The notes beneath the pieces are model-generated. The model worked only from the letters and a program-made list of their open reading frames with translations. It had not been told where the DNA came from and did not search any database. A stretch of DNA of 64,000 bases, from contig NZ_CP031705.1 in NCBI RefSeq assembly GCF_022701255.1, positions 4,650,001 through 4,714,000 on the forward strand. The letters are read 5' to 3'. Made by a program: the position numbers and the translations under genes. Positions 17,410 through 26,189 of this stretch are shown one piece after another; the stretch's first letter is position 1, and the number at the start of each line of letters is the position of its first letter. The stretch is from Microcoleus vaginatus HSN003 (lineage in GTDB: Bacteria > Cyanobacteriota > Cyanobacteriia > Cyanobacteriales > Microcoleaceae).

Positions 17410-18540
17410 CTACCGGGCCATATTCGGGAACGTATAGCCGACACCGACTAACAATCCCACGTCAGCTCCGTCAACAAAACCAATATTCAATCCCGCTGTT
17501 GCGGTTAAATTTCTCGTCAGCGGCACATCTACACCCCCCGAAATCAGGAAGCCAAAATTACCGTCATCTCCGGTAGTAACTATCACGCCAGCACCTGCAT
17601 AGGGAGCAGCACTAATCACAAAATCCTCGCTGACTTCGACGGTCTCTTGAGATACAAAATCGAAGGTAACGGGAACTACAAGAGTTAAGTTTTCGCGGAA
17701 CAAAACAGTCGGTCTCACCGACAAATTGTTCGTCAGACCGATTTTGCTAATAATCGCAAATGAACCGTCGCCTAAGGCTGAATCTCCGCCAAAACCTACA
17801 TTGCCGCCAATGCCGACGTAGCTGGGCCCAGAACGAGTAGCTCGGCCTGGTCGGATTTGAGTTCCTTGAGCCACTTTTTCAGTTGGTTCTGAGGCAGTTT
17901 CAGTTGGTTCTGAGGCAGTTGCGGGTTTTTGGGCAACTTTCGGTTGGTTTGTCAAAGCTGAGGCGGAAGTGCTGACAGGATTGCTCAACAATTCTTCTGC
18001 TGTTTTGACTTCTTGTTCTTCCTTCGTTGCTGTTACTTCAAGATTATTGTTCTCGGCAACAATTGAGGTAGGTCGATCGCTCTTTTTGGCAGTCTCGACT
18101 GTTGACTCCACTTTGACGCTATTATCAGCAATTTTAGCGGTTTCTTCCGAATTTTCAGTCTCAGCAGCAATGGAGGTATTTTGCGCTGTTTCTGTCTCAG
18201 CAATTTCCGATGTTGCTGCTTCTGATTTTTCTGGTGCAGCAATAGATACTTGCAAGTTGGCTGCCGGTTCGGAGGCTGCTGGCTCTGCCGATTCTGTTAG
18301 TTCGCTCCAACTGATAGAATCAATTTTTTTATTACTAGCCGTTGTTTCTGCGTCGGGTTTAACTGCTGAAGTTGCCGCCGGCTCAGAAGTTTGGTCAATA
18401 TTTTGAGCTGCGATTGTTGCAGTTGTACCGATATCGGGCAAGTTGCCAGTTTCAGCTTTCGCTGACATGGGACTGCAACAAACAGCTAAAGCAGCAAGAT
18501 TTATTAACGCGAAAGTAGACTTGGAAAATAGACTATTCAT
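17410..18540 (-). CDS. Exported protein with Ala/Thr/Glu-rich linker and C-terminal beta-barrel-like domain
   Basis: The 376-residue protein starts with a signal peptide ending at about Ala29 (PMSAKA). Residues 30-230 are a low-complexity linker rich in Ala, Thr, Ser and Glu. Residues 235-376 form alternating strands with glycines (YVGIGGNVGFGGDSALG, APYAGAGVIVTTGDDGNFGF, TAGLNIGFVDGADVGLLVG) ending in GYTFPNMAR, resembling a small outer-membrane barrel of porin-family type. No enzyme motif is visible. A clear terminator follows. Surface location is inferred. Confidence 0.65.
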   Translation of the reverse strand: MNSLFSKSTFALINLAALAVCCSPMSAKAETGNLPDIGTTATIAAQNIDQTSEPAATSAVKPDAETTASNKKIDSISWSELTESAEPAASEPAANLQVSIAAPEKSEAATSEIAETETAQNTSIAAETENSEETAKIADNSVKVESTVETAKKSDRPTSIVAENNNLEVTATKEEQEVKTAEELLSNPVSTSASALTNQPKVAQKPATASEPTETASEPTEKVAQGTQIRPGRATRSGPSYVGIGGNVGFGGDSALGDGSFAIISKIGLTNNLSVRPTVLFRENLTLVVPVTFDFVSQETVEVSEDFVISAAPYAGAGVIVTTGDDGNFGFLISGGVDVPLTRNLTATAGLNIGFVDGADVGLLVGVGYTFPNMAR

Positions 18541-19198
18541 AGAAACTCCTCAATGAACCGTGTGTTAAAAGTGTAAGTGTTTGAGGGCGACCGTTGAGAG
18601 CTTTGCCAAAAAAAGACACAAATCGGAGTTGTGTTGTTCCTAGATTGGCACTCAACCGTTGAAGAGTCAACTCTCAAGCTGATTAGATTTAAGAACTGAC
18701 GGCCGGTTTAGAGGCTAATTTAAATTTACCTATCCATCGGCTAAAAATCAATCCTAGGGATGATTTCACCCTGGCTCCTGTTTAATTGAGGGGTTGATCG
18801 CGCGCCTCGCTTGCATTCTACAATACTGTACTTGGGGGCACTGCACTCGCAGCCACGCCGAAAAAATCCGGTTTTTGAGGACGCACCAGCTCGCAACCAA
18901 GAGACAACAAGCTTTCAAAACAGTTTTGGCCGCCCCGCCGTCCAAAGCAAGTGCAGTTAAAACAAGGCGATCGGCTGCTGCACAGTCTCGGACAAGTAAT
19001 GTAGAATAATAGCACCGATCCGAGCAATATTTATGACTCGATCCTGTCAATATTCCTGAATATTATGAAAATTGTGTAAAATTTAGTGTTCTATTTGTAA
19101 AATTTAGCCTTCGCTTTCGCTCAGGGTCTGACCATCTAACAACAGCACGCAACTAAACAAGTAAAAAAATACAAATTATCTGATATCAACCTGACTTT
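18541..19198. other. Intergenic region, no gene recognised
   Basis: About 660 bases lie between the divergent barrel-protein and cyclic-nucleotide-binding-fold genes. Short ORFs exist around 18.77-19.05 kb on both strands, but their translations are Cys/Arg-rich and not protein-like. I see no repeat family member here. A long leader or a small RNA cannot be excluded. Confidence 0.4.
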
Positions 19199-19738
19199 AT
19201 GAGCAAAGTTCTAGTCATATTAGGCGAATTGAGCGATCGCGACATCGATTGGATGCTCGCCAACGGCACCCGCACCCAAATCCTCCCCGGCACAACCCTG
19301 ATCACCGAAGGTAAGCCCTTAGACGCGCTGTACATAGTTCTGGATGGAACTTTGAGCGTTGCTGTATCATCTTTGGGCGATAAAGAAATTGGAAAAATTA
19401 TTTCCGGCGAAGTTCTGGGCGAAATGTCTTTTGTAGACGGGAGGCTTCCTTCTGCTAGCGTCACGGCAATTGAAGAGTGCCTCATCCTATCAATTCCGAG
19501 GCGGCTGCTAACTGAAAAACTAGAGCAAGACGTGCTTTTTTCCCTGCGGTTTTATCGGGCGATTACCAAATTTCTGTCGTCGAGACTGCGGGGTACAGTC
19601 CAGCGCTTCGGCGATGATAGTGAGGGTTTAATATATCAAGAACCCGACGACGAGGGCGCTATCCCGGAAAATGTCGAAAATCCCGATTTGGCTGAATCGA
19701 GATTTCAATGGCTGTTGCAGCGTTTGAAGGGGAGTTGA
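19199..19738 (+). CDS. Cyclic nucleotide-binding-fold (Crp-type) regulator without DNA-binding domain
   Basis: The protein of 179 residues is essentially one cNMP-binding barrel: LPGTTLITEGKPLDALYIVL, then DGTLSVAV, then GEVLGEMSFVDGRLPSASVT. In Crp the glutamate of GE and the arginine in R-S-A contact cAMP. The glutamate is present, but proline occupies the arginine position (LPSASV), so cAMP binding is doubtful. There is no helix-turn-helix; the C-terminal ~50 residues are helical and acidic. It may act by protein contact. An adenylate cyclase is 10 kb away, but no direct link is shown. Confidence 0.8.
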   Translation: MSKVLVILGELSDRDIDWMLANGTRTQILPGTTLITEGKPLDALYIVLDGTLSVAVSSLGDKEIGKIISGEVLGEMSFVDGRLPSASVTAIEECLILSIPRRLLTEKLEQDVLFSLRFYRAITKFLSSRLRGTVQRFGDDSEGLIYQEPDDEGAIPENVENPDLAESRFQWLLQRLKGS

Positions 19739-19803
19739 AGGAAGAAGGAAGAGGGAAGAGGGAAGAAGGAAGAGGGAAGAAGGAAGAGGGAAGAAGAGAA
19801 AAG
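19738..19803. repeat. Polypurine tandem repeat
   Basis: An unbroken run of GGAAGA/GGGAAGA-type units, almost all purine on the plus strand, begins right at the stop codon of the preceding gene. Similar pyrimidine-rich tracts (CTTCCTTC) occur near 52.2 and 57.6 kb. Such mirror-like tracts can form triplex DNA and are prone to slippage. Confidence 0.8.
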
Positions 19804-19845
19804 AACACCTATTTTCACTTTCCAATTTCCAATTCCCAATTACAA

Positions 19846-20259
19846 TTAGAAAACATATTTTTCAGCGACGCGCCAATAGCGGGAAAAACGCTTCAAATCA
19901 ATGTAACCCTCGTAGCGGACAAAGGCTTCGGGTGGCAAAACTTCTACTGGGTGCGAGATATTAATTTCCCGGCAAATATCCTGAAACCGAGGACTGGGAC
20001 TTTCCGCAGTCACCACTTGATTCGCGCCGGATTCGATCGCAAAAGCGATAACTTCCGCAGCCACATCGCCCCGCCGAATAACTACCGGCAACTCCAGCAA
20101 ACATTCGTAAATAAACACAATTCGTTTGAGACTCAACTGCCATTCATCAATGAGGGCATCATCCCAAACCCAGATGGCCGGTGCCTCTGGGTGCGCTTGA
20201 AAAGCGGGGCCTCCAGGACTCAAACAGTCGCCGTGCAGCCAAATAATCGGATTGTTCAT
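19846..20259 (-). CDS. Photolyase/cryptochrome N-terminal-like domain protein
   Basis: The 137 residues resemble only the alpha/beta antenna domain of DNA photolyases. They begin with a strand, NNPIIWLHGDCLSP, then AIWVWDDALID, a helix with LPVVIRRGDVAAEVIAFA, and a strand VVTAESPSPRF. Intact photolyases continue into a FAD-binding helical domain, which here is encoded by the gene at 20358-21218, upstream in transcription on the same strand, 98 bases away. The pair may work as a two-subunit enzyme. The assignment rests on pattern resemblance and position. Confidence 0.6.
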   Translation of the reverse strand: MNNPIIWLHGDCLSPGGPAFQAHPEAPAIWVWDDALIDEWQLSLKRIVFIYECLLELPVVIRRGDVAAEVIAFAIESGANQVVTAESPSPRFQDICREINISHPVEVLPPEAFVRYEGYIDLKRFSRYWRVAEKYVF

Positions 20260-20270
20260 AAATTAGTAAT

Positions 20271-20316
20271 TGTTGACTGTTGACTGTTGACTGTTGACTG
20301 TTGACTGTTGACTGTT
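20271..20316. repeat. Heptameric tandem repeat (TTGACTG)
   Basis: About six head-to-tail copies of a 7-bp unit fill the gap between the two photolyase-domain genes. The same unit reappears near 57.5 kb and 58.6 kb. Short tandemly repeated heptamers between genes are a known feature of filamentous cyanobacteria. Confidence 0.9.
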
Positions 20317-20357
20317 AATTTATGACAACTGATAACTGCCTACTGACAACTGACTTT

Positions 20358-21218
20358 TTAATTTGTGCGACCTTTTTTAGGGCGATCCCAACTTTTAGAA
20401 CCGCCGCTACGATCGACCTTTTCTCCCTGAGGAAACAACTGCCCTTCCAAATATTCGTAAGTTCCCTCAAAATCGCATTGCCCATAAAGAGGACAATCGC
20501 GACAATAAACCGCCTTAGTGTAACGCTCCAAATTTTCCCGATTAAAAAAATAAGGTTTGTGACTAAAAGTGCTGGCTACCCACTGCCAAGAAAGATTATT
20601 GCTCGCCGGATCTCCATCTAGCAAATGTTGCAAAAACCAGCGAGCTCCGGCTTGCCAGCGCACGTGGCGCCAGTGTACGAGATAAGCGGCAGTCCACATC
20701 CGCTGATGGTTGTGCAAATAACCAGTTTCTCGCAACTCGCGGCTGAAACTGTCGATGCAAAACAAACCAGTCGTGCCCTCGATGACATCCTCCGGCAGAG
20801 TTTCGCTGTAATATGAGGCAGTGTAACCAGTTTTGTAGGGTTCCCGGTCTTGCCAAATCCCGTTGCCCAATTCGGCATACAGTCGCTGCCAATAATCCCG
20901 CCAACCCAACTCGTTGACGAGTTTTACGGCCTCTTCTCGATGCCGCACCTTCTCCAGCACGGCATCCCGGACTTCCGCAAGACTCAAAACTCCGTAGCGC
21001 AAATAGGGCGACAAGCGCGTTATCGCACCGTTGAGGAAATTGCGGGTTGAGGCGTACTTGCCGGGATCGACTTGTTGCAGGGCTGTCTCGGCTGCTTTCC
21101 GCCCGCCTGGGGTTGGGGGTACGCTGCTGTCCCGGGCGGCGGCTTCGGGGAACTGTTCACGCACGTAGGCAATTAATTCGTCGCGGTTGGCAAATTCCCG
21201 CTTCATGTCCTGACTCAT
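20358..21218 (-). CDS. FAD-binding domain protein of the photolyase/cryptochrome superfamily
   Basis: This 286-residue protein matches only the C-terminal catalytic half of photolyases. It includes RLSPYLRYGVLSLAEVRD, ELGWRDYWQRLYAELG, LRETGYLHNHQRMWTAAYLV, and DGDPASNNLSWQWVASTFSH, the FAD- and DNA-contacting segments. The N-terminal antenna domain is missing but a matching protein is encoded next door. Near residue 240 it has C-RD-C-PLYGQ-C, three closely spaced cysteines that could bind metal. Repair of UV damage is the family role; activity of the lone domain is unproven. Confidence 0.8.
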   Translation of the reverse strand: MSQDMKREFANRDELIAYVREQFPEAAARDSSVPPTPGGRKAAETALQQVDPGKYASTRNFLNGAITRLSPYLRYGVLSLAEVRDAVLEKVRHREEAVKLVNELGWRDYWQRLYAELGNGIWQDREPYKTGYTASYYSETLPEDVIEGTTGLFCIDSFSRELRETGYLHNHQRMWTAAYLVHWRHVRWQAGARWFLQHLLDGDPASNNLSWQWVASTFSHKPYFFNRENLERYTKAVYCRDCPLYGQCDFEGTYEYLEGQLFPQGEKVDRSGGSKSWDRPKKGRTN

Positions 21219-21316
21219 TGTTTTTTCAAGCGCCTGCTATTCTTTCCTCATGTTAAAGCTATTCGATCGGGCGTGCGGGTCGATCGCCCTGAATTGCCCT
21301 TCACTCCTGGTAACTC

Positions 21317-21437
21317 ACATCTTGCACCATTGTCAGCAACAGGCAAGATGCCTGTTCCACAAAAGATAAATTTTCTTGTGGAACAGGCCGGAAAGCCTGT
21401 TCCTAAAAGGCTAATTGAGAATGGTGCAATATCTCAG
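21317..21437. repeat. MITE-like palindromic element, copy 2
   Basis: The ends are ACATCTTGCACCATTGTCA and TGAGAATGGTGCAATATCT. Inside are AACAGGCAAGATGCCTGTT on the left and GAACAGGCCGGAAAGCCTGTT split into two pieces on the right, so the two arms are of different types. It occupies the 422-base gap between the photolyase-domain and integrase genes, where I see nothing else. Confidence 0.85.
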
Positions 21438-21640
21438 TGGTAACGTACAGTTTGCCCCAGCAGCAATCGATCGTCGGTTCGCAGCCAAAATTACCATCAA
21501 AGTGAATACACTTTAATCGTAAATATGCTCTGCTGCTTTTATAGTAGTTTCTAGCAAAGTACATCTATCCCTCGATTCACAGAAATTTGATAGAAATTTG
21601 ATAGAAACCTGAAACCCTTACAGAACCTTGAAAAATCAAT

Positions 21641-23014
21641 ATGTACGCTAAAACACCAGCCCTACCAGAGACGATTACTGTTCAGTCCGATAAAGGTAGC
21701 CTTCGGTTACAATTCAGCACTAAGTACAATCCCATTTTTGGCGGGAAGCGGAAGCATCAGGGTTTAGGGATGAAAGACACACCCGAGAACTGGCAAAAAG
21801 CAGTTGCGATTGCTTACCGGATTGAAGGTGACTTGCAGCACCCAGACTGGCAACAGTTGTTTGACCCCAGTTTTGCTAAGTACGGTTTAAAAACCAAGTA
21901 CACCGCTGAATTGAAATTAGCAGCACCAATACCTGAGCCTGAACCTGAGATGACAGTAGGGGCAATGTGGGAGGATTACTTGATTTGGAAACAACCACAA
22001 TTGCAGCCGACTACGTTTGAGACTATTTTTCGCGGAACTTACACCAACATCATCAAAGGATTGCACTGGGATTATTCCCGACATGAATTTATTGACAATG
22101 GAAGTGAAATATATAGCCTCTTGCTTTCAGACAGCAATCTAGAGCAACGGATTACTCAACAAACTGCAAGTGTTAGAAATAAAGTACGGGTTCAAGCCGA
22201 ACTTTCTCAAGCTTTTGCCAGATTACAATCTATGGGTAAAACAAAGCTTACTGTTAACCCGTTTGTGACTATCGGTGGAAATACAGAAAATAAAAATGAT
22301 AAGTACAAACCAACTATTAACGCAGCAGGAGAAGTTAAAGAATGGTGGGAGACTGATAATACTGACATTGATTCTAATGAAAGCGACCGTCGCGCTTTTA
22401 CTAAGGAAGAGCGAGATACTATTATCAAGGCATTCTATGAGTCTTCAAGTCGGAGACATCGCCAAGCTGCGCCGTTAGTTGAATTTCTGTTTTTAACTGG
22501 ATGTCGTAGTGGTGAGGCTTTCGCAATGCGATGGCAAGATGTATTTATTGGACGTGACAAAAACTATGTCAGATTTAGTAAGTCTTATAACGGACGATTG
22601 AAAAACACTCAAGTTACTAAAACGGGTGAGGTGCGACTGTTCAAAATTTACCCTAAGCTTAACGATTTGTTGAATCGGATTAAGCCTATTAACGCTAAAT
22701 ACACTGATTTAGTTTTTGTTAATACACAAGGTAATTCTTACAACACGAATACTTTTGGTGACTTATGGCAAGAGGCCCGTTGCGGTGCAAAAGATAAAGT
22801 TTATCGCTATCCCGGCATAGTTACACAACTTGCAGAATCTGGCGCAATCAGTTGCTACCTCAGTCCTTATCATACCCGCCATACGTTCATTACCCTTATG
22901 GCAGAGGCTGGCACAGACTTACTTTTGTTAGCTACTGCTTGCGGTAACAGCGTTGAGATAATACAACGACATTATTTAGGGGTTAATACAGAAGCAAACT
23001 TCCCAGATATCTAA
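21641..23014 (+). CDS. Tyrosine recombinase (phage-type integrase)
   Basis: The 457-residue protein has an N-terminal arm-type region, a core-binding domain (MTVGAMWEDYLIWKQPQLQP), and a catalytic domain with arginine in FLFLTGCRSGEAFAMRW, H-x-x-R in YHTRHTFITLMAEAG, and the nucleophile in RHYLG. All expected active-site residues are present. There are no phage, conjugation or excisionase genes nearby, and no obvious attachment site. It lies 67 bases before ribD on the same strand. It may be a solitary relic or act on a distant element. Confidence 0.88.
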   Translation: MYAKTPALPETITVQSDKGSLRLQFSTKYNPIFGGKRKHQGLGMKDTPENWQKAVAIAYRIEGDLQHPDWQQLFDPSFAKYGLKTKYTAELKLAAPIPEPEPEMTVGAMWEDYLIWKQPQLQPTTFETIFRGTYTNIIKGLHWDYSRHEFIDNGSEIYSLLLSDSNLEQRITQQTASVRNKVRVQAELSQAFARLQSMGKTKLTVNPFVTIGGNTENKNDKYKPTINAAGEVKEWWETDNTDIDSNESDRRAFTKEERDTIIKAFYESSSRRHRQAAPLVEFLFLTGCRSGEAFAMRWQDVFIGRDKNYVRFSKSYNGRLKNTQVTKTGEVRLFKIYPKLNDLLNRIKPINAKYTDLVFVNTQGNSYNTNTFGDLWQEARCGAKDKVYRYPGIVTQLAESGAISCYLSPYHTRHTFITLMAEAGTDLLLLATACGNSVEIIQRHYLGVNTEANFPDI

Positions 23015-23080
23015 CCTGTTTTTACCTGTAGAGAGTGTTAAAGTAAGTACACTCAGGGATAGATATAATACCAAAATCTT

Positions 23081-24256
23081 ATGGAAACTTTTCCGGCGGA
23101 CGCTCAAGCGATCGCCAGCTTAGCTAACGGACAGCAGCAAGGTACAAAACAACTGGAAAACAGCGAAATTCCAGAGTTCGATCGAGCCATGATGCGCCGC
23201 TGCATAGAATTGGCTCGCCGCGCTCTCGGCAAAACCGCACCCAACCCCCTTGTCGGTTCTGTAATTGTCCGAGACGGCAAGATTGTCGGCGAAGGGTTTC
23301 ATCCCGGTGCCGGTCAACCTCACGCCGAAGTTTTTGCGCTCCGGGAAGCGGGGGAACTCGCCGAAGGAGCGACCGTCTACGTCAACCTGGAACCCTGCAA
23401 CCACTACGGGCGGACTCCTCCCTGTTCCGAAGCTTTAGTTAAGGCCAAGGTGGCAAAAGTAGTGGCTGGCATGGTCGATCCGAATCCTTTGGTAGCTGGA
23501 ACTGGGCTGGCTCGGTTGCGAGAGGCTGGCATTGAAGTGGTGGCGGGAGTGGAAGGGGAAGCTTGCCAAAAACTCAACGAAGCTTTTGTGCACCGGATTT
23601 TGTACCGCCGGCCTTTTGGAATTTTGAAATATGCAATGACTTTGGACGGTAAAATTGCTACCAGTAGCGGCCACAGCGCTTGGGTGACAGGCGAGGAGGC
23701 TCGGAGCGAGGTACACCGGGTGCGCGTCGGCTGCGATGCTGTGATTGTTGGGGGAAATACGGTGCGTCTGGACAATCCTCGACTGACAAGTCACCAGCCT
23801 GATAGGAATAATCCCCTGCGGGTGGTGATGAGTCGCACTTTGGATTTGCCGAAGTCGGCTTGGTTGTGGGAAACCTCTGTGGCGGCTACTTTGGTGCTGA
23901 CTGAGCCTGGGGTTAACCGCGAATTTCAGGAATTTTTGATCGCAAAAGGGGTGGAAGTTGTGGAATTGTCGCCGCTGACGCCGACTAATGTTATGGGTTA
24001 TTTGTACGATCGATCTTTTCTTTCTGTACTCTGGGAATGTGGCGGCACTTTGGCGGCCGAGGCAATTGCTGAGGGTGCAGTTCAAAAAATTATGGCTTTT
24101 ATTGCTCCTAAAATTGTCGGTGGTCAAGGAGCTCCAACTCCTGTAGGAGATTTGGGGTTTTCCGCAATGACTGATGCTTTGACTTTAGAGCGGGTTTCTT
24201 GGCGCGCAGTGGGTGCAGATTGTCTAGTGGAAGGCTATTTGAAAATTAAAGATTGA
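23081..24256 (+). CDS. ribD: Bifunctional riboflavin biosynthesis protein RibD
   Basis: RibD deaminates and then reduces the pyrimidine intermediate of riboflavin synthesis. The N-terminal deaminase has KTAPNPLVGSVIVRDG, the zinc motif HAE and EPCNHYGRTPPC. The C-terminal reductase domain begins near YRRPFGILKYAMTLDGKIAT and includes GGNTVRLDNPRLT. At 391 residues it carries ~25 extra N-terminal residues (METFPADAQAIASLANGQQQ), so a later start is possible. No other rib genes are adjacent. Confidence 0.95.
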   Translation: METFPADAQAIASLANGQQQGTKQLENSEIPEFDRAMMRRCIELARRALGKTAPNPLVGSVIVRDGKIVGEGFHPGAGQPHAEVFALREAGELAEGATVYVNLEPCNHYGRTPPCSEALVKAKVAKVVAGMVDPNPLVAGTGLARLREAGIEVVAGVEGEACQKLNEAFVHRILYRRPFGILKYAMTLDGKIATSSGHSAWVTGEEARSEVHRVRVGCDAVIVGGNTVRLDNPRLTSHQPDRNNPLRVVMSRTLDLPKSAWLWETSVAATLVLTEPGVNREFQEFLIAKGVEVVELSPLTPTNVMGYLYDRSFLSVLWECGGTLAAEAIAEGAVQKIMAFIAPKIVGGQGAPTPVGDLGFSAMTDALTLERVSWRAVGADCLVEGYLKIKD

Positions 24257-24301
24257 AAGTTAAAAGCGACTCTTTTTAGTTTTGGATTTTTAACTTTTTT
24301 T

Positions 24302-24898
24302 ATGGTTGAAATTCTGATTTGGAGTTTGATGGTTGGCAGTCTCGGCTTGGAGGCGACGCTCGCGGGTGTATTGGTGAGCCGCGAGCAATTGGCTGCGTGG
24401 CAAAAATACAATGAGGAGGAGGAAGTTTTGACTCGGTACGAATCTCAAGAGGATAATTTTAATGCGCCTGAAAATGCGCCCTCCAATGGCAATCCCAAAC
24501 CCGCTCCTAATGCTGTTGATTTGACGGTTTGGGAGTACAAGATTGTGCGGGCTAGCAACGATTTGTTTCGCAATCCTGCGATTTTTCACAAGCTATGCCG
24601 GGAAGAGGCGGAAGTTGGCTGGATTTTGCTCGAAAAGCTCGATGACAGGCGGGTGCGGTTCAAACGTCCGATCGCGCTCCGGGACGCCCCGAGGCCAAAT
24701 TTACCGCCGTTTGACCCTTACCGCACTCATTACGGCCCGATCTCGAATGCGATGAGTTGGGCTGCCGCGATCGTGTTTCTGAGTGCGATCGTGCTTCCTG
24801 CTGTTTTGGGCTATGCTTTGGTGTCTACTACTCTCACCCGAAGTCGCTCTAATTGGCCTCCGGCACCTGTTCAATCTTTGCCCTCTCCTAGGGGGTAA
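24302..24898 (+). CDS. Membrane protein of unknown function
   Basis: The 198-residue protein has a hydrophobic N-terminal segment (ILIWSLMVGSLGLEATLAGV), a cytoplasmic-looking middle domain (WEYKIVRASNDLFRNPAIFH, then LCREEAEVGWILLEKLDDRRV), and a second membrane helix near the C-terminus (AAAIVFLSAIVLPAVLGYAL). The middle segment resembles small DUF4177-like domains (WEYK...L...G..GW.L), but this is weak. It follows ribD by 45 bases and may be co-transcribed. No function can be assigned. Confidence 0.6.
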   Translation: MVEILIWSLMVGSLGLEATLAGVLVSREQLAAWQKYNEEEEVLTRYESQEDNFNAPENAPSNGNPKPAPNAVDLTVWEYKIVRASNDLFRNPAIFHKLCREEAEVGWILLEKLDDRRVRFKRPIALRDAPRPNLPPFDPYRTHYGPISNAMSWAAAIVFLSAIVLPAVLGYALVSTTLTRSRSNWPPAPVQSLPSPRG

Positions 24899-25184
24899 GA
24901 AACTAATAAGTGAAAGATCGGCCCAATGGAAGAGGGAAGATGGAAGAGAGAATTGTTTGTTTTAATATCAAGTACGGTCAAAAATTTATAATTAGGTTTG
25001 TAGTGAGGACTTAAGTCTTCTCTTCTCTTAAGAGGGTGACAACAAACAATTATATTATAAGTCATTAACCGGACAGTATCTAAGTGACAAACCCGCAGAA
25101 TTATTTAATTATAAATTTTTCTTTAATTCTGCATTCTGTCTTCCACCTTCTGATTTGGACTGCCTTCGAGTGTAAACCCTCATG

Positions 25185-26096
25185 TCATAGAAGCGGCGTG
25201 GGAGAAGGAGCAGCTAGCAATCTCAAGTCATAATTTGTATCGCCTTGAAATTGAGAAACGCGGACGAAATAAATCCCCGCAGGTAAAGGCCCATTGCTGA
25301 CAATTGTTTCTGAAGCCGTGCTTAAATTGTTAGACGAAGCAATAAGATCGTCTCCTCCCACTGCGCCGTTGCCGTTGAGATCTTGAATTAATTCAACATC
25401 AACATCTGCACTCAAACCGTCAACAGTTACACTGAAAAGGCTGGGAGTATTGAGGATGAAACTGTAAATGTCGGCTGGTTCAGCAGCTCCCACAAAATCG
25501 CTCGCCGTTTGAATTTCTGTGAGAATGCCTAGGCTTTTTGCTGCGTTCAAATTGTCGGCGGGATCTGGGAGAGTGGTCAACAGTCCTTCTTGTTGACCGA
25601 ATTGAAGGTAATGGTCGATCGCACTTTTAACTGCGCCGCTATTGACTGCTGCTCCTACCAGCGGATATTTTTCTAGATAAAAGCTGGGATCGAAGAAAAC
25701 GCTGGGTTTGCGGTTTTCTACTTGACCGACTTTGAAGTAGTGTTCAAATGGGGTAAATTGATTTGTTTGGACTGCTATCTGAACGTCGGGGTTGTTTGTT
25801 AAATAGAAACCAACATCGAAGAATGGGTTGGGGTTGCGAACTTCAAATTGACCGTATCTGATAAAGTGATCAACGACTGAAACGCCGTTGAGTTTGGCTG
25901 ATACCGCTACATCTGTATTGGTGTCTAAATAATAGCTGGCGTCGAACAGGGCATTCGGGTCGCGATTTTCAAATTTGCCAATTTTTCGGTAGTGATCGAA
26001 AGGACTCGATACCGTGCCTCTGGCAACTGCTACGGCGACATCTGGGTTGTTTTCGAGATAAAATTTGCTGTCGAACAGTGTTCTGAGGGTTAGCAT
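25185..26096 (-). CDS. Surface-type protein with four FYL.NNPDV repeats and a PPC-like domain
   Basis: Residues ~1-170 form four ~42-residue repeats of the kind FD..FYL..NPDVA.A......P.DHY...G..E.R.P. From about 200 a domain with SDFVGAAEPADIYSFILNTP, VDVELIQDLNGNG and LPAGIYFVRVSQFQGDTNYD matches the bacterial pre-peptidase C-terminal (PPC) fold. Such cyanobacterial proteins are usually exported, though no signal peptide is seen; export could be by a C-terminal signal. Function unknown; binding or adhesion is inferred. Confidence 0.7.
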   Translation of the reverse strand: MLTLRTLFDSKFYLENNPDVAVAVARGTVSSPFDHYRKIGKFENRDPNALFDASYYLDTNTDVAVSAKLNGVSVVDHFIRYGQFEVRNPNPFFDVGFYLTNNPDVQIAVQTNQFTPFEHYFKVGQVENRKPSVFFDPSFYLEKYPLVGAAVNSGAVKSAIDHYLQFGQQEGLLTTLPDPADNLNAAKSLGILTEIQTASDFVGAAEPADIYSFILNTPSLFSVTVDGLSADVDVELIQDLNGNGAVGGDDLIASSNNLSTASETIVSNGPLPAGIYFVRVSQFQGDTNYDLRLLAAPSPTPLL

Positions 26097-26189
26097 TATT
26101 AAAAAAATCTCTCTGGACTTTAGTCTGGAAATTGCACGATCGAGAATCCAGTTTACATCAAAGTTTTGTTTTGTGAGGATGTCTTAATT

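Noticed and set aside
18766-19050. Overlapping short frames on both strands in the gap before the cyclic-nucleotide-binding-fold gene
   Set aside because: Composition is Cys/Arg-rich and random-looking, with no ribosome site; treated as non-coding.
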